This document shows, one piece after another, positions 9,068-17,792 of a stretch of 64,000 nucleotides of DNA. Both the position numbers and the translations under genes were made by a program. The stretch spans positions 2,170,001 through 2,234,000 of the forward strand of contig OZ244890.1 in assembly GCA_965221455.1 (NCBI GenBank), read 5' to 3'. Positions within the stretch are counted from its first letter, which is position 1. The number at the start of each line of letters is the position of its first letter. This stretch comes from SMWN01 sp965221455. GTDB taxonomy: Bacteria > Pseudomonadota > Gammaproteobacteria > Eutrophobiales > Eutrophobiaceae. The notes under the pieces were generated by a model, which saw only the letters and a list, made by a program, of their open reading frames with translations, made no database searches and had not been told where the DNA came from.

Positions 9068-9118
9068 ATGAGTAAAAAGAAGGTGACAGAATTATTTAAT
9101 TAAAAAGGAGTTTAGAAC

Positions 9119-9271
9119 ATGGCCAGGAAAGTATTTTTTAGTTTTAAATATAAAGATGTATCCAGGAGTATGGTCGTTAGAAACAGCTGGGTTGCTCAAG
9201 GCAAGATAGCAGCAGGTTTTATTGATGCAGCGGACTTTGAGGCAGTAAAAAACATAAGGGGTCACCCCTAA
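9119..9271 (+). pseudogene. TIR-like (MTH538/DUF1863) N-terminal fragment
   Basis: The 50-codon frame has a good ribosome-binding site (AAAGGAG) and reads ARKVFFSFKYKDVSRSMVVR, followed by NSWV and AAGFIDAADFEAVKN. This is the characteristic N-terminus of the TIR-like MTH538 family (K-V-F-x-S-F, then W/N-rich helix). It stops within a palindromic repeat, where the rest of the domain should follow, so the gene is truncated. It complements the C-terminal TIR-like part at the left edge but need not come from the same gene. Confidence 0.65.
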
Positions 9272-9403
9272 GCCAGTAATTGTCAATTGGCAAAAAGTAT
9301 CTATTAGCGTTTTTCTTACGCTATTAAAAAAACACACGGGCTTCACTCAATGCACCCACTATTTCAATCGGTTTGGTTTTCTCAGAGACTGAGCTGCAAT
9401 AAC

Positions 9404-9424
9404 TTAAGGGGTCGTAGCCCTTAA
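9404..9424. repeat. Small palindromic repeat, copy 2
   Basis: TTAAGGG-GTCGTAG-CCCTTAA has the same arm sequence and spacing as 9047-9067. The 210 bp between the TIR-like fragment and the next gene otherwise hold no open frame I can support. Confidence 0.6.
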
Positions 9425-9481
9425 AAGAGTTGAAATTAAATAAAGCAGAACAGGAAAAGACAAACAATAAAGGATTAACTA

Positions 9482-10519
9482 ATGACAGATAAAGACTGCT
9501 TTGTTATAGCACCGATAGGTGAGCCTGATTCCGATACACGGAAACGTTCAGACCAAGTACTTAAGCATATCATTCGCCCTGCCGTAGCAGAATGTGGTTA
9601 CGCTGCTATCCGTGCAGATGAAATAGATAAACCAGGCATTATTACCAGCCAAGTGATCCAACGAGTTGTTAGTGATCCATTAGTCATTGCTGATCTTACT
9701 GAAACTAATCCAAATGTGTTTTATGAATTAGCAATCAGACACGCTATAAAAAAGCCACTCGTCCAAATTATTAAAAAAGGAGAACGTATACCGTTTGATG
9801 TAGCAGGCACACGTACTATCCAAGTCGATCATACAGATCTGGATAGTGTTGAGTCTGCCAAGATGGAGATAATTAATCAGATACAGTCATTGGAAAAAGA
9901 ACCTGAAGATATAGAGACGCCTATTTCGGTATCACTGGATTTGCAGATATTAAGACAGAGTGAAAAACCTGAAGAAAGATCGTTAGCGGATCTCGTTTCA
10001 GCCGTTTCTGATTTGAGATCAAGTATAAGTAAAATTGAAACAAAGATAGGAACAGCAGATGGAGAAGGGATATTAGATGATATAGATAGGAGATTAAAAT
10101 CAACGCTAATGCGTTTGGAAGATTCTATGGAGATGTCATCAGGTTACTCTAGGAAAGGTCGTAAATATCAATTTAGGCATTTAAGAGAATTGGTACATAT
10201 GGCTGAAATGGGAAGCAATGGTTCATATGGATTATTAATCGCTATGAGTATGCTTAAGGAACCCTTTCCTTGGTTATATGAAGTTGGAATGGAAGTCTAT
10301 AGAAATGCTAAAAGTGGGGATGGAGAATCAATGGATGAAGCATTTAGAGAGTTTAGGCGACTATCTGAATTTACATTCCACGGCCCACTACCCAAAGAAA
10401 TATTTGGTAGAAATAAAGATATGCATATATTTATAGAAGACCTCAGCCCAATGATGGATGAACTGGCGCATAGGACATTAAAAGAAGCAAAACTAAGAAG
10501 TCCAAAAATAAGGAAATAA
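9482..10519 (+). CDS. Nucleoside deoxyribosyltransferase/SLOG-like N-terminal domain protein
   Basis: The 345-residue protein starts with CFVIAPIGEPDSDTRKRSDQ, followed by VIQRVVSDPLVIADLTETNP and NVFYELAIRHA. This is the pattern of nucleoside 2-deoxyribosyltransferase-like Rossmann domains (D-LT-x-NPNVFYELGxRHA), which turn up repeatedly in defence islands. Residues 1-135 form that domain. Residues 150-220 are a helical, partly coiled-coil linker. Residues 225-345 are a helical domain I do not recognise. It has its own start after a gap and faces an XRE gene 3 bp downstream on the other strand. A nucleotide-binding or nucleotide-hydrolysing effector role is likely but inferred. Confidence 0.65.
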   Translation: MTDKDCFVIAPIGEPDSDTRKRSDQVLKHIIRPAVAECGYAAIRADEIDKPGIITSQVIQRVVSDPLVIADLTETNPNVFYELAIRHAIKKPLVQIIKKGERIPFDVAGTRTIQVDHTDLDSVESAKMEIINQIQSLEKEPEDIETPISVSLDLQILRQSEKPEERSLADLVSAVSDLRSSISKIETKIGTADGEGILDDIDRRLKSTLMRLEDSMEMSSGYSRKGRKYQFRHLRELVHMAEMGSNGSYGLLIAMSMLKEPFPWLYEVGMEVYRNAKSGDGESMDEAFREFRRLSEFTFHGPLPKEIFGRNKDMHIFIEDLSPMMDELAHRTLKEAKLRSPKIRK

Positions 10520-10522
10520 AAT

Positions 10523-10945
10523 TTAACTATCGACTGATTGAATCGCTCCCTCCATTCGCCGTTTAGCAATCACGGCATCGATAACCTTAATCACCGTTTC
10601 CCTGTCATCCTCATCAAACAGTTCCAGTTCCTGGAAGCGTTTAAACAGCCGTGAATTGCCTAGGGGTGAGTCCTCAGCCGGGTTGCCAGTAAGCAGATAA
10701 TCGACAGTAGATTCTAAGGCATCGGCCAGGGCCACCAACACCTCGGCTGGCGGCATATTGAGACCACTCTCGTATTTATTAAGCTGCTGGAAACGGATAT
10801 CGACCTTAGCGGCTAACTCCTTCTGAGACCATCGTTTCTGCTTTCTAAGGGATTTGATACGAACACCCAGGTGTAACCCTCCCCAAAAATAGTCCCATGC
10901 AAAGCGTCGTGATTTTGTTTGCACTAACAAGAGACAGGAGCACAA
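10523..10945 (-). CDS. XRE-family regulator, 5' end replaced by IS-A-like DNA
   Basis: The native part (to about 10871) encodes a helix-turn-helix (RIKSLRKQKRWSQKELAAKV, then QQLNKYESGLNMPPAEVLVA) and a C-terminal helical segment with FKRFQELELFDEDDRE. It would bind DNA as a dimer and probably represses a nearby promoter. The first few native codons are lost because an IS-A-like left end begins at 10872; the frame continues through it to an ATG at 10945, giving about 24 foreign residues. The gene converges on the deoxyribosyltransferase-like gene. Fragments of a paralogue lie at 6066-6217 and 17330-17481. Confidence 0.7.
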   Translation of the reverse strand: MCSCLLLVQTKSRRFAWDYFWGGLHLGVRIKSLRKQKRWSQKELAAKVDIRFQQLNKYESGLNMPPAEVLVALADALESTVDYLLTGNPAEDSPLGNSRLFKRFQELELFDEDDRETVIKVIDAVIAKRRMEGAIQSVDS

Positions 10946-10976
10946 AATGCAATCGAAAACCTTTAGTGAAAGTCAG
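10872..10976 (+). mobile_element. IS-A-like left-end fragment (variant IS-A')
   Basis: The fragment starts TGTAACCCTCCCC and resembles the IS-A left end but with many differences, including a diverged orfA start (QSKTFSESQ instead of QPKTFSESQ). Only about 105 bp remain before RHS sequence. An identical junction is found at 24716-24820. It may bring a promoter and ribosome-binding site, but its ATG at 10947 is not in the RHS frame. Confidence 0.75.
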
Positions 10977-11032
10977 ACAGCCAAACCACCACCTACACCT
11001 ACGACGGCATCGGCAACATCACCAAAACCACC

Positions 11033-13318
11033 TTGCCGCACGGTTCATTCCTGACATACGAATACGATGCAGCACAACGATTGACAGCGGTACAAGACAA
11101 TCTGCGCAACCGCATCGAATACACACTGGACAAACTGGGCAACAGAACACAAGAAAATGTCAAAGACCCGAGCGGCACCCTGACGCGCACCCTGAGTCGA
11201 ACCTACAACAGCCTCAATCGATTAACCAAAATCACAGGCGGAGCGAATCAAGCCACCACCTTCGCCCATGATACCCATGGCAACCAAACCAGCGTCACAG
11301 TAGATGCCATCACCACCACCAATAGCGCCGGACTCAACCAACAAACAAGCCAGGCCTATGATGCACTGAACCGAATCAGCACCAGCACCGATGCCACCAA
11401 CGGCATCACCACCTATACCTATGACGCCAGAGACAACCTGACCAGCGTCACCGATGCAAAAGGCTACATCACCCGCTATACCTACAGTGGTTTAGACGAT
11501 CTGACACAACAACAAAGTCCGGACACTGGCACCACGCGCTACGGCTATGACAGCGTCGGCAACAGAACCAGCCAGATTGATGCACGGGGCATCAGCAACA
11601 CCTACAGCTACGACGCCCTGAACCGATTAACCAACATCAGCTACCCGGACAGCACCCAAAACGTGACCTACACCTATGACAGCGCAACCGGATGTAACAA
11701 AGGCAAAGGCAGACTATGCAAAATGGCAGATGCCAGTGGCAGCACGACCTACAGCTACGATGCACGAGGCAACCTCAGTAGCCAGACCACGACCATCGGC
11801 AGCAACATAAAGACCACCCGTTACACCTACAATGGAGCCGACCAACTGACACAAATGACCTATCCGGGTGGGCGAACAGTCGATTACACCCGTAACACAC
11901 TGGGGCAAATCAGCGGCGTGACCACAAAACAAGGCAGTACAGCCAGCGTCACCATCAGCAGCAACATGACCTGGAAACCCTTCGGTCCCATGAGCGGCAT
12001 GACCTATGGCAACAACCTGGTACAAAGCAAGACCTACGACCTGGACTACCGCCTGACACAAATTCTCACCACGAACGGCAGCACCCATCAAAACCTGAGC
12101 TACACCCACAATGCCGCAGACAACATCACCCGCATTGCCGATACCGTTACAAGCAGCCGCAGTCAAACACTGGTCTATGACAAACTCAATCGACTGACCG
12201 ATGCCACCAGCCACTATGGAGATATCGACTATGCCTATGATACGATAGGCAACAGAACCAGAGAAACAAACAATACAGTTGCAGAAACCTACAGCTACAA
12301 AATGAATAGCCATCAACTGACCCAAAAAGGGACGACGACGTACACCCATGCTGCCAATGGCAACATGACCGACAACAGCAGACACACCTTTACCTACGGA
12401 GATAACAACCGGCTAAAACACATCAGTGTCTCTGGCAGCACCATTGCCACCCATACCTACACCTACAATGGACGCGGAGAACGTGTTAAGAAAAGCGGCA
12501 ACAGCACCACCTACTACCATTACGACCAAAGCGGCCAACTCATTGCAGAAACAGATACACTGGGCAACACACAAGTGGAATACATCTACATTGATAGCCA
12601 ACCGGCAGCGATAGTGAGGAATGGCACACTGCATTACATCCACCCAGACCATCTGGGGACACCGCAGAAGATAACCAATCAGACACAAGCGACTGTATGG
12701 GAAGCGACGTATACCCCGTTTGGGAAAGCAACGATAACCACGAGTACGATTACCAATAACCTGAGGTTTCCCGGCCAGTATTACGATAGGGAAACAGACT
12801 TACACTACAACTACTATCGTTATTATGATCCGCAGTTAGGACGGTATATCACCTCGGACCCAATCGGTTTAATTGGTGGCATTAGTACCTATGCTTATGT
12901 CAGTAATAATCCGATTACTGGTACTGACCCTACAGGCTTGATTTGTGGCACAGGGGCTTGTGTGTTTGGCGCAACTATTGGTGTAGGTATAATAACGGCA
13001 GCGGCCCACGGGATCAGTACGGCAATTAGTGGGGGTAATAGCTCAGATATCCGAAGTGCTCTTGCTGGCGGTTTTGGCTTTGGTGCGGGCGCCACCTTGG
13101 TCGGGATTGTTGGTGGGGGGTCTGCCATTGCCACAGCACTTGGCATAGGTGTTGGTTTTGGGATTGATGCAGCATTTACTGGTGACTCTATTGCCAATTT
13201 GTTGGTATCTGATGCCGGAGCTAGTTCCCTTGATCCAGTGAATGAGCAGATACAGCGTCAGTTTTGTTTATTGAATCTTGATGCGCCGAATTGTCAAGAA
13301 GTCAACGAGTGTCGTTAG
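11033..13318 (+). CDS. RHS cassette U4 (gamma-type tip), no proper start
   Basis: The RHS frame is open from 10970, just after an in-frame TGA, and enters at DSQTTTYTYDG. No ATG is available and TTG at 11033 is only nominal, so this may be untranslated. It carries the shared YD-repeat core and the DPTGL boundary near residue 636. The tip (637-761) begins ICGTGACVFGATIGVG, is rich in GxxxG motifs and ends with the tail QRQFCLLNLDAPNC and NECR. Close tips are found in U7 and U9. A small membrane-protein gene follows after 24 bp. Confidence 0.65.
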   Translation: MPHGSFLTYEYDAAQRLTAVQDNLRNRIEYTLDKLGNRTQENVKDPSGTLTRTLSRTYNSLNRLTKITGGANQATTFAHDTHGNQTSVTVDAITTTNSAGLNQQTSQAYDALNRISTSTDATNGITTYTYDARDNLTSVTDAKGYITRYTYSGLDDLTQQQSPDTGTTRYGYDSVGNRTSQIDARGISNTYSYDALNRLTNISYPDSTQNVTYTYDSATGCNKGKGRLCKMADASGSTTYSYDARGNLSSQTTTIGSNIKTTRYTYNGADQLTQMTYPGGRTVDYTRNTLGQISGVTTKQGSTASVTISSNMTWKPFGPMSGMTYGNNLVQSKTYDLDYRLTQILTTNGSTHQNLSYTHNAADNITRIADTVTSSRSQTLVYDKLNRLTDATSHYGDIDYAYDTIGNRTRETNNTVAETYSYKMNSHQLTQKGTTTYTHAANGNMTDNSRHTFTYGDNNRLKHISVSGSTIATHTYTYNGRGERVKKSGNSTTYYHYDQSGQLIAETDTLGNTQVEYIYIDSQPAAIVRNGTLHYIHPDHLGTPQKITNQTQATVWEATYTPFGKATITTSTITNNLRFPGQYYDRETDLHYNYYRYYDPQLGRYITSDPIGLIGGISTYAYVSNNPITGTDPTGLICGTGACVFGATIGVGIITAAAHGISTAISGGNSSDIRSALAGGFGFGAGATLVGIVGGGSAIATALGIGVGFGIDAAFTGDSIANLLVSDAGASSLDPVNEQIQRQFCLLNLDAPNCQEVNECR

Positions 13319-13342
13319 ATTAAGTCTTTAAGATAAACGGTA

Positions 13343-13657
13343 ATGCTGAAGAAGATATCATATTTCCTTTTTAGTGAAAGTTGGATCAATCATCGAATAG
13401 TTGCAGTAATCAGTTTAGGCTTATGGATATATTTTTTATATTATGGCCAATACGTTAAATCGCCGTCACAACCTTCTAAATATCCATTTCCCTTTCTTGT
13501 CTTGTCCATGCTTGCGGCGCACGGGATGTGTGTGTATCTCATAGAACATCATGATGAAAAGTGGCAGCTTTTTATGGGGTATGCTGGTTTATGTTTTTGG
13601 TTTTTTGCGTTAGTACTAACAACTGATCCTATCCTTGACTGGCTTAGGCAAGCCTGA
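13343..13657 (+). CDS. Candidate immunity protein of U4 (3-TM, gamma type)
   Basis: The 104-residue protein has hydrophobic segments IVAVISLGLWIYFLYYG, FPFLVLSMLAAHGMCVYLI and a third around residues 75-93. It starts 24 bp after the tip gene. Homologues follow the gamma tips of U7 and U9 and share SQPSKYPFPFLVLS and EHHDEKWQLFMGY but differ in the first and second membrane segments. Immunity is inferred from this one-to-one pairing. Confidence 0.6.
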   Translation: MLKKISYFLFSESWINHRIVAVISLGLWIYFLYYGQYVKSPSQPSKYPFPFLVLSMLAAHGMCVYLIEHHDEKWQLFMGYAGLCFWFFALVLTTDPILDWLRQA

Positions 13658-13698
13658 TAAACCAGCGAGATACAAAGCCTCGTTAGTTCTACTCAATT

Positions 13699-14585
13699 TG
13701 TAACCCTCCCCAAAAACAGTCTCATGCAAGATGTTGTGATTTTGTTCATACCAGAGAGAGACAGGAGAACAAAATGCAACCGAAGACATTTAGCGAAAGC
13801 CAGATATTCAAGATACTGAAAGCAGCAGAAAACGGACGTGCATTAAAAGATTTATGCTGAGAATATGGCATGAGCGATGTGAGTTTTTATCGCTGGCGTT
13901 CCAAATATGGCGGTATGGAATTAGCTGATATCCGCCGCATGAAAGAACTGGAGAAAGAAAACAATCAGCTTAAGAAAATGTTTGCCGATTTGAGCCTGGA
14001 GAATACCGCCCTCAAAGATCTTATCGAAAAAAAGCTCTGAGTGTAGATACCAAAAGAGAAAATATTTTGTATCTTCACCAAACCCACAAGTTGAGTATTC
14101 GGCAAGCCTGTTTGGCCTTGCAGTTGAGTCGCTCAGTGTATCGTTATCAGCCCAAACCCAGAGACGATACGCCGCTGATTGATGGGCTATTAGCACTGCT
14201 GGAACAATATCCACGTTTTGGGATTAAAAAGCTGTTCATTCTGTTGAGGAAACAAGGCCATGGCTGGAATCATAAGCGCGTGTATCGGGTTTACTGCCAA
14301 TTGGGACTTAATCTGAAACGGCGCACGAAAAAACGATTGCCTGGTCGGTATCCCCAAGTACTGGCCATCCCGGCATCAGTAAATCAATGCTGGTCGATGG
14401 ATTTTATGAGTGATTGTCTCTACGCCGGCCGTCGATTCCGAACACTGAATATTGTCGATGACTTCAACCGAGAAGTCCTGGCCATTGAAGTTGACTTGAG
14501 TTTAACGGCTGAACGCGTGGTGCGTGTGCTGAATCGACTCAGTGAATGGCGTGGCTTACCTCAAGCGATTCGTGTTGATAATGGC
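13699..14585 (+). mobile_element. IS-A, 3'-truncated copy 2
   Basis: This copy has the same 887-bp extent and end-point as the one at 2432-3318. OrfA starts at 13774 and is stopped at codon 29 by TGA. The orfB frame has no TAG here and runs from TTG 14067 straight into RHS. The A7G slippery run precedes the orfA stop position. Confidence 0.85.
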
Positions 14586-16985
14586 ACCACCACAACCCTG
14601 ACCTACGATGCCCGCAGACGCCTGCTCACCAGAACCATCGACAGCCAAACCACCACCTACACCTACGACGGCATCGGCAACATCACCAAAACCACCTTGC
14701 CGAACGGTTCATTCCTGACATACGAATACGATGCAGCACAACGATTGACAGCGGTACAAGACAATCTGCGCAACCGCATCGAATACACACTGGACAAACT
14801 GGGCAACAGAACACAAGAAAATGTCAAAGACCCGAGCGGCACCCTGACGCGCACCCTGAGTCGAACCTACAACAGCCTCAATCGATTAACCAAAATCACA
14901 GGCGGAGCGAATCAAGCCACCACCTTCGCCCATGATACCCATGGCAACCCAACCAGCGTCACAGTAGATGCCATCACCACCACCAATAGCGCCGGACTCA
15001 ACCAACAAACAAGCCAGGCCTATGATGCACTGAACCGAATCAGCACCAGCACCGATGCCACCAACGGCATCACCACCTATACCTATGACGCCAGAGACAA
15101 CCTGACCAGCGTCACCGATGCAAAAGGCTACATCACCCGCTATACCTACAGTGGTTTAGACGATCTGACACAACAACAAAGTCCTGACACTGGCACCACG
15201 CGCTACGGCTATGACAGCGTCGGCAACAGAACCAGCCAGATTGATGCACGGGGCATCAGCAACACCTACAGCTACGACGCCCTGAACCGATTAACCAACA
15301 TCAGCTACCCGGACAGCACCCAAAACGTGACCTACACCTATGACAGCGCAACCGGATGTAACAAAGGCAAAGGCAGACTATGCAAAATGGCAGATGCCAG
15401 TGGCAGCACGACCTACAGCTACGATGCACGAGGCAACCTCAGTAGCCAGACCACGACCATCGGCAGCAACATAAAGACCACCCGTTACACCTACAATGGA
15501 GCCGACCAACTGACACAAATGACCTATCCGGGTGGGCGAACAGTCGATTACACCCGTAACACACTGGGGCAAATCAGCGGCGTGACCACAAAACAAGGCA
15601 GTACAGCCAGCGTCACCATCAGCAGCAACATGATCTGGAAACCCTTCGGCCCCATGAGCGGCATGACCTATGGCAACAACCTGGTACAAAGCAAGACCTA
15701 CGACCTGGACTACCGCCTGACACAAATTCTCACCACGAACGGCAGCACCCATCAAAACCTGAGCTACACCCACAATGCCGCAGACAACATCACCCGCATT
15801 GCCGATACCGTTACAAGCAGCCGCAGTCAAACACTGGTCTATGACAAACTCAATCGACTGACCGATGCCACCAGCCACTATGGAGATATCGACTATGCCT
15901 ATGATACGATAGGCAACAGAACCAGAGAAACAAACAATACAGTCGCAGAAACCTACAGCTACAAAATGAATAGCCATCAACTGACCCAAAAAGGGACGAC
16001 GACGTACACCCATGCTGCCAATGGCAACATGACCGACAACAGCAGACACACCTTTACCTACGGAGATAACAACCGGCTAAAACACATCAGTGTCTCTGGC
16101 AGCACCATTGCCACCCATACCTACACCTACAATGGACGCGGAGAACGTGTTAAGAAAAGCGGCAACAGCACCACCTACTACCATTACGACCCAAGCGGCC
16201 AACTCATTGCAGAAACAGATACACTGGGCAACACACAAGTGGAATACATCTACATTGATAGCCGACCGGCAGCGATAGTGAGGAATGGCACACTGCATTA
16301 CATCCACCCAGACCATCTGGGGACACCGCAGAAGATAACCAATCAGACACAAGCGACTGTATGGGAAGCGACGTATACGCCATTTGGTAAAGCAACGATT
16401 ACCACGAGTACGATTACCAATAACCTGAGGTTCCCCGGCCAGTATTACGATGTGGAAACGAATCTTCACTACAACATGTTCCGTTATTATGACCCTACGT
16501 TAGGGCGTTACATCACTTCAGACCCAATCGGATTATTAGGTGGAATCAACACCTATGCTTATGTAGGGCAGAATCCAATCAGGTACATTGACCCGGATGG
16601 GCGGGTATTGGTGCCAGTAGCTACGGGCATAGTCGGCGTTTTTGTCGGCGGTGTTAGTGGAGCGATACAAGGAGGTGTTAAGGGAGCTTTCAAAGGTGCC
16701 ATCACTGGCGGTGCTGCGGGTGCATTGGCTGGTGTAGGTTTTGCGGGATTTGTCCCTGCAACGGCGCAACTCACGGGCAGCGGTATTGGTAGCACCATCG
16801 GCGGTATTATCGGCGGTCTTCTTGGTAGTGCTATTACAGGGTTACCTATTGTTGGGGATGCCATCGGTGCACCCTTACCTGGTTCAGGTAGCCTTGACCC
16901 TACGGATGAAGTTACCCGGCAGCAATTCTGTCTGCTGAACCCTAATGCAGTCATATGCCAAGATGAATCAACCGAATGTGAATAA
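14067..16985 (+). CDS. Chimeric transposase-RHS cassette U5 (beta-type tip)
   Basis: The 972-residue frame consists of IS-A OrfB residues up to DNG (1-173, without the catalytic Glu), RHS repeats and core (174-844), and a beta-type glycine-zipper tip (845-972) ending RQQFCLLNPNAVIC and TECE. The tip is close to that of U2. The differences cluster in the first part (VATGIVGVFVGGVSGAIQGG here) and at TGLPIVGD. The core is nearly identical in all copies, which fits gene conversion or recent duplication of the core with divergence at the tip. The 3' end overlaps the next gene. Confidence 0.75.
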   Translation: MYLHQTHKLSIRQACLALQLSRSVYRYQPKPRDDTPLIDGLLALLEQYPRFGIKKLFILLRKQGHGWNHKRVYRVYCQLGLNLKRRTKKRLPGRYPQVLAIPASVNQCWSMDFMSDCLYAGRRFRTLNIVDDFNREVLAIEVDLSLTAERVVRVLNRLSEWRGLPQAIRVDNGTTTTLTYDARRRLLTRTIDSQTTTYTYDGIGNITKTTLPNGSFLTYEYDAAQRLTAVQDNLRNRIEYTLDKLGNRTQENVKDPSGTLTRTLSRTYNSLNRLTKITGGANQATTFAHDTHGNPTSVTVDAITTTNSAGLNQQTSQAYDALNRISTSTDATNGITTYTYDARDNLTSVTDAKGYITRYTYSGLDDLTQQQSPDTGTTRYGYDSVGNRTSQIDARGISNTYSYDALNRLTNISYPDSTQNVTYTYDSATGCNKGKGRLCKMADASGSTTYSYDARGNLSSQTTTIGSNIKTTRYTYNGADQLTQMTYPGGRTVDYTRNTLGQISGVTTKQGSTASVTISSNMIWKPFGPMSGMTYGNNLVQSKTYDLDYRLTQILTTNGSTHQNLSYTHNAADNITRIADTVTSSRSQTLVYDKLNRLTDATSHYGDIDYAYDTIGNRTRETNNTVAETYSYKMNSHQLTQKGTTTYTHAANGNMTDNSRHTFTYGDNNRLKHISVSGSTIATHTYTYNGRGERVKKSGNSTTYYHYDPSGQLIAETDTLGNTQVEYIYIDSRPAAIVRNGTLHYIHPDHLGTPQKITNQTQATVWEATYTPFGKATITTSTITNNLRFPGQYYDVETNLHYNMFRYYDPTLGRYITSDPIGLLGGINTYAYVGQNPIRYIDPDGRVLVPVATGIVGVFVGGVSGAIQGGVKGAFKGAITGGAAGALAGVGFAGFVPATAQLTGSGIGSTIGGIIGGLLGSAITGLPIVGDAIGAPLPGSGSLDPTDEVTRQQFCLLNPNAVICQDESTECE

Positions 16986-17319
16986 ACTGGTCAGCTTTTT
17001 TGTCAAAACCGCCTATCTTATTGCTTATTTTAATATCATTATCCACATTGGCTATCTAATTCTTTTTACACTTGGAATGGTCAGTGCACCATTAGATGAT
17101 CCCGCTGTTGTGCAAGCGTCATTTTGGGAAGTGGTCGGATTCTGTTTACTCATACCTTTTTCAGGTTGGTTGCTGTTGCACTGGCGTTATGAGGTTGATT
17201 TGATGACGATGCAACAAGGCAGCAGTGCCCTCAGTCGCTTTATTTTTGTTTCTATATCGTTGGTGGGCAATGCCTGCTTCATTTATTGGTTTTTTGATAG
17301 AATTGTAGACTGGATTTAG
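16963..17319 (+). CDS. Candidate immunity protein of U5 (3-TM, beta type)
   Basis: This is the counterpart of the U2 protein at 5699-6055, with the same length and membrane layout. An upstream in-frame ATG at 16945 is possible. Substitutions relative to U2 fall mostly in the loop after the first membrane segment and at the second segment (PFSGWLLLHW instead of PFSCWLVLHW), while the ends are unchanged. That focused change matches the change in the tip. Function is inferred from pairing. Confidence 0.6.
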   Translation: MNQPNVNKLVSFFVKTAYLIAYFNIIIHIGYLILFTLGMVSAPLDDPAVVQASFWEVVGFCLLIPFSGWLLLHWRYEVDLMTMQQGSSALSRFIFVSISLVGNACFIYWFFDRIVDWI

Positions 17320-17329
17320 TTGTTAATTT

Positions 17330-17481
17330 TCAAATAGGTTTCATTGCGTTTTCAACACGCTGTTTAGCAATCATTGCATCAATCAGCTTAACCACTGTTT
17401 ACTGGTCTTCATTATTGAAGGCTTCCAATTCCTGAAAACGTTCGATCAAACGAGTGTTATGTAATGGAATTTGTAACCTAA
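17330..17481 (-). pseudogene. XRE regulator C-terminal fragment, second copy
   Basis: This is a near-identical repeat of 6066-6217, encoding the C-terminal helix of an XRE regulator. It has an extra in-frame stop in the middle (EDQ then TAA on the minus strand). It lies next to the same inverted IS-B end. Confidence 0.6.
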
Positions 17482-17792
17482 GCAACTGGTACGGATTTAT
17501 TAGACCACTACACAGCTTTGGCGTTATCAAATTAAGCAGAGTATGAGTCGTCGCGGCAACTGTTGGGATAATGCCCCGATGGAACGCTGCTTTAGGAGCT
17601 TTAAATCTGAATGGATGCCGAAGACTTTTTATACATCTTATGAACAAGCTGAAAAAGATATTATGCAATACATCAAACACTACAACGGCTATCGGGGGCA
17701 TAGTTATATTAATTATCTAACGCCTGTTGAAGCTGAGAAATAAATTGCATAAAAAAACTTATCGAGGTGTACGGATATACTGGACCACTACA
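17482..17792 (+). mobile_element. IS-B remnant, second copy
   Basis: The structure equals that of 6218-6528: 31 bp of inverted left end, then the last 280 bp with the orfB C-terminus and right end, then RHS. The shared breakpoint shows that a block containing XRE fragment, IS-B remnant and RHS core was copied as a unit. Confidence 0.8.

Noticed and set aside
10897..11271. Open frames of 124 codons at 10897-11271 and 24741-25115 starting in the IS-A' end
   Set aside because: They run through the RHS core in the wrong frame and give His/Gln/Arg-rich sequence typical of out-of-frame reading.
13774..14038. TGA at codon 29 of IS-A orfA read as selenocysteine or programmed recoding
   Set aside because: The intact copy has CGA (Arg) there. 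There is no SECIS-like hairpin visible, and one copy also has a 2-bp insertion, so simple nonsense is the best explanation.
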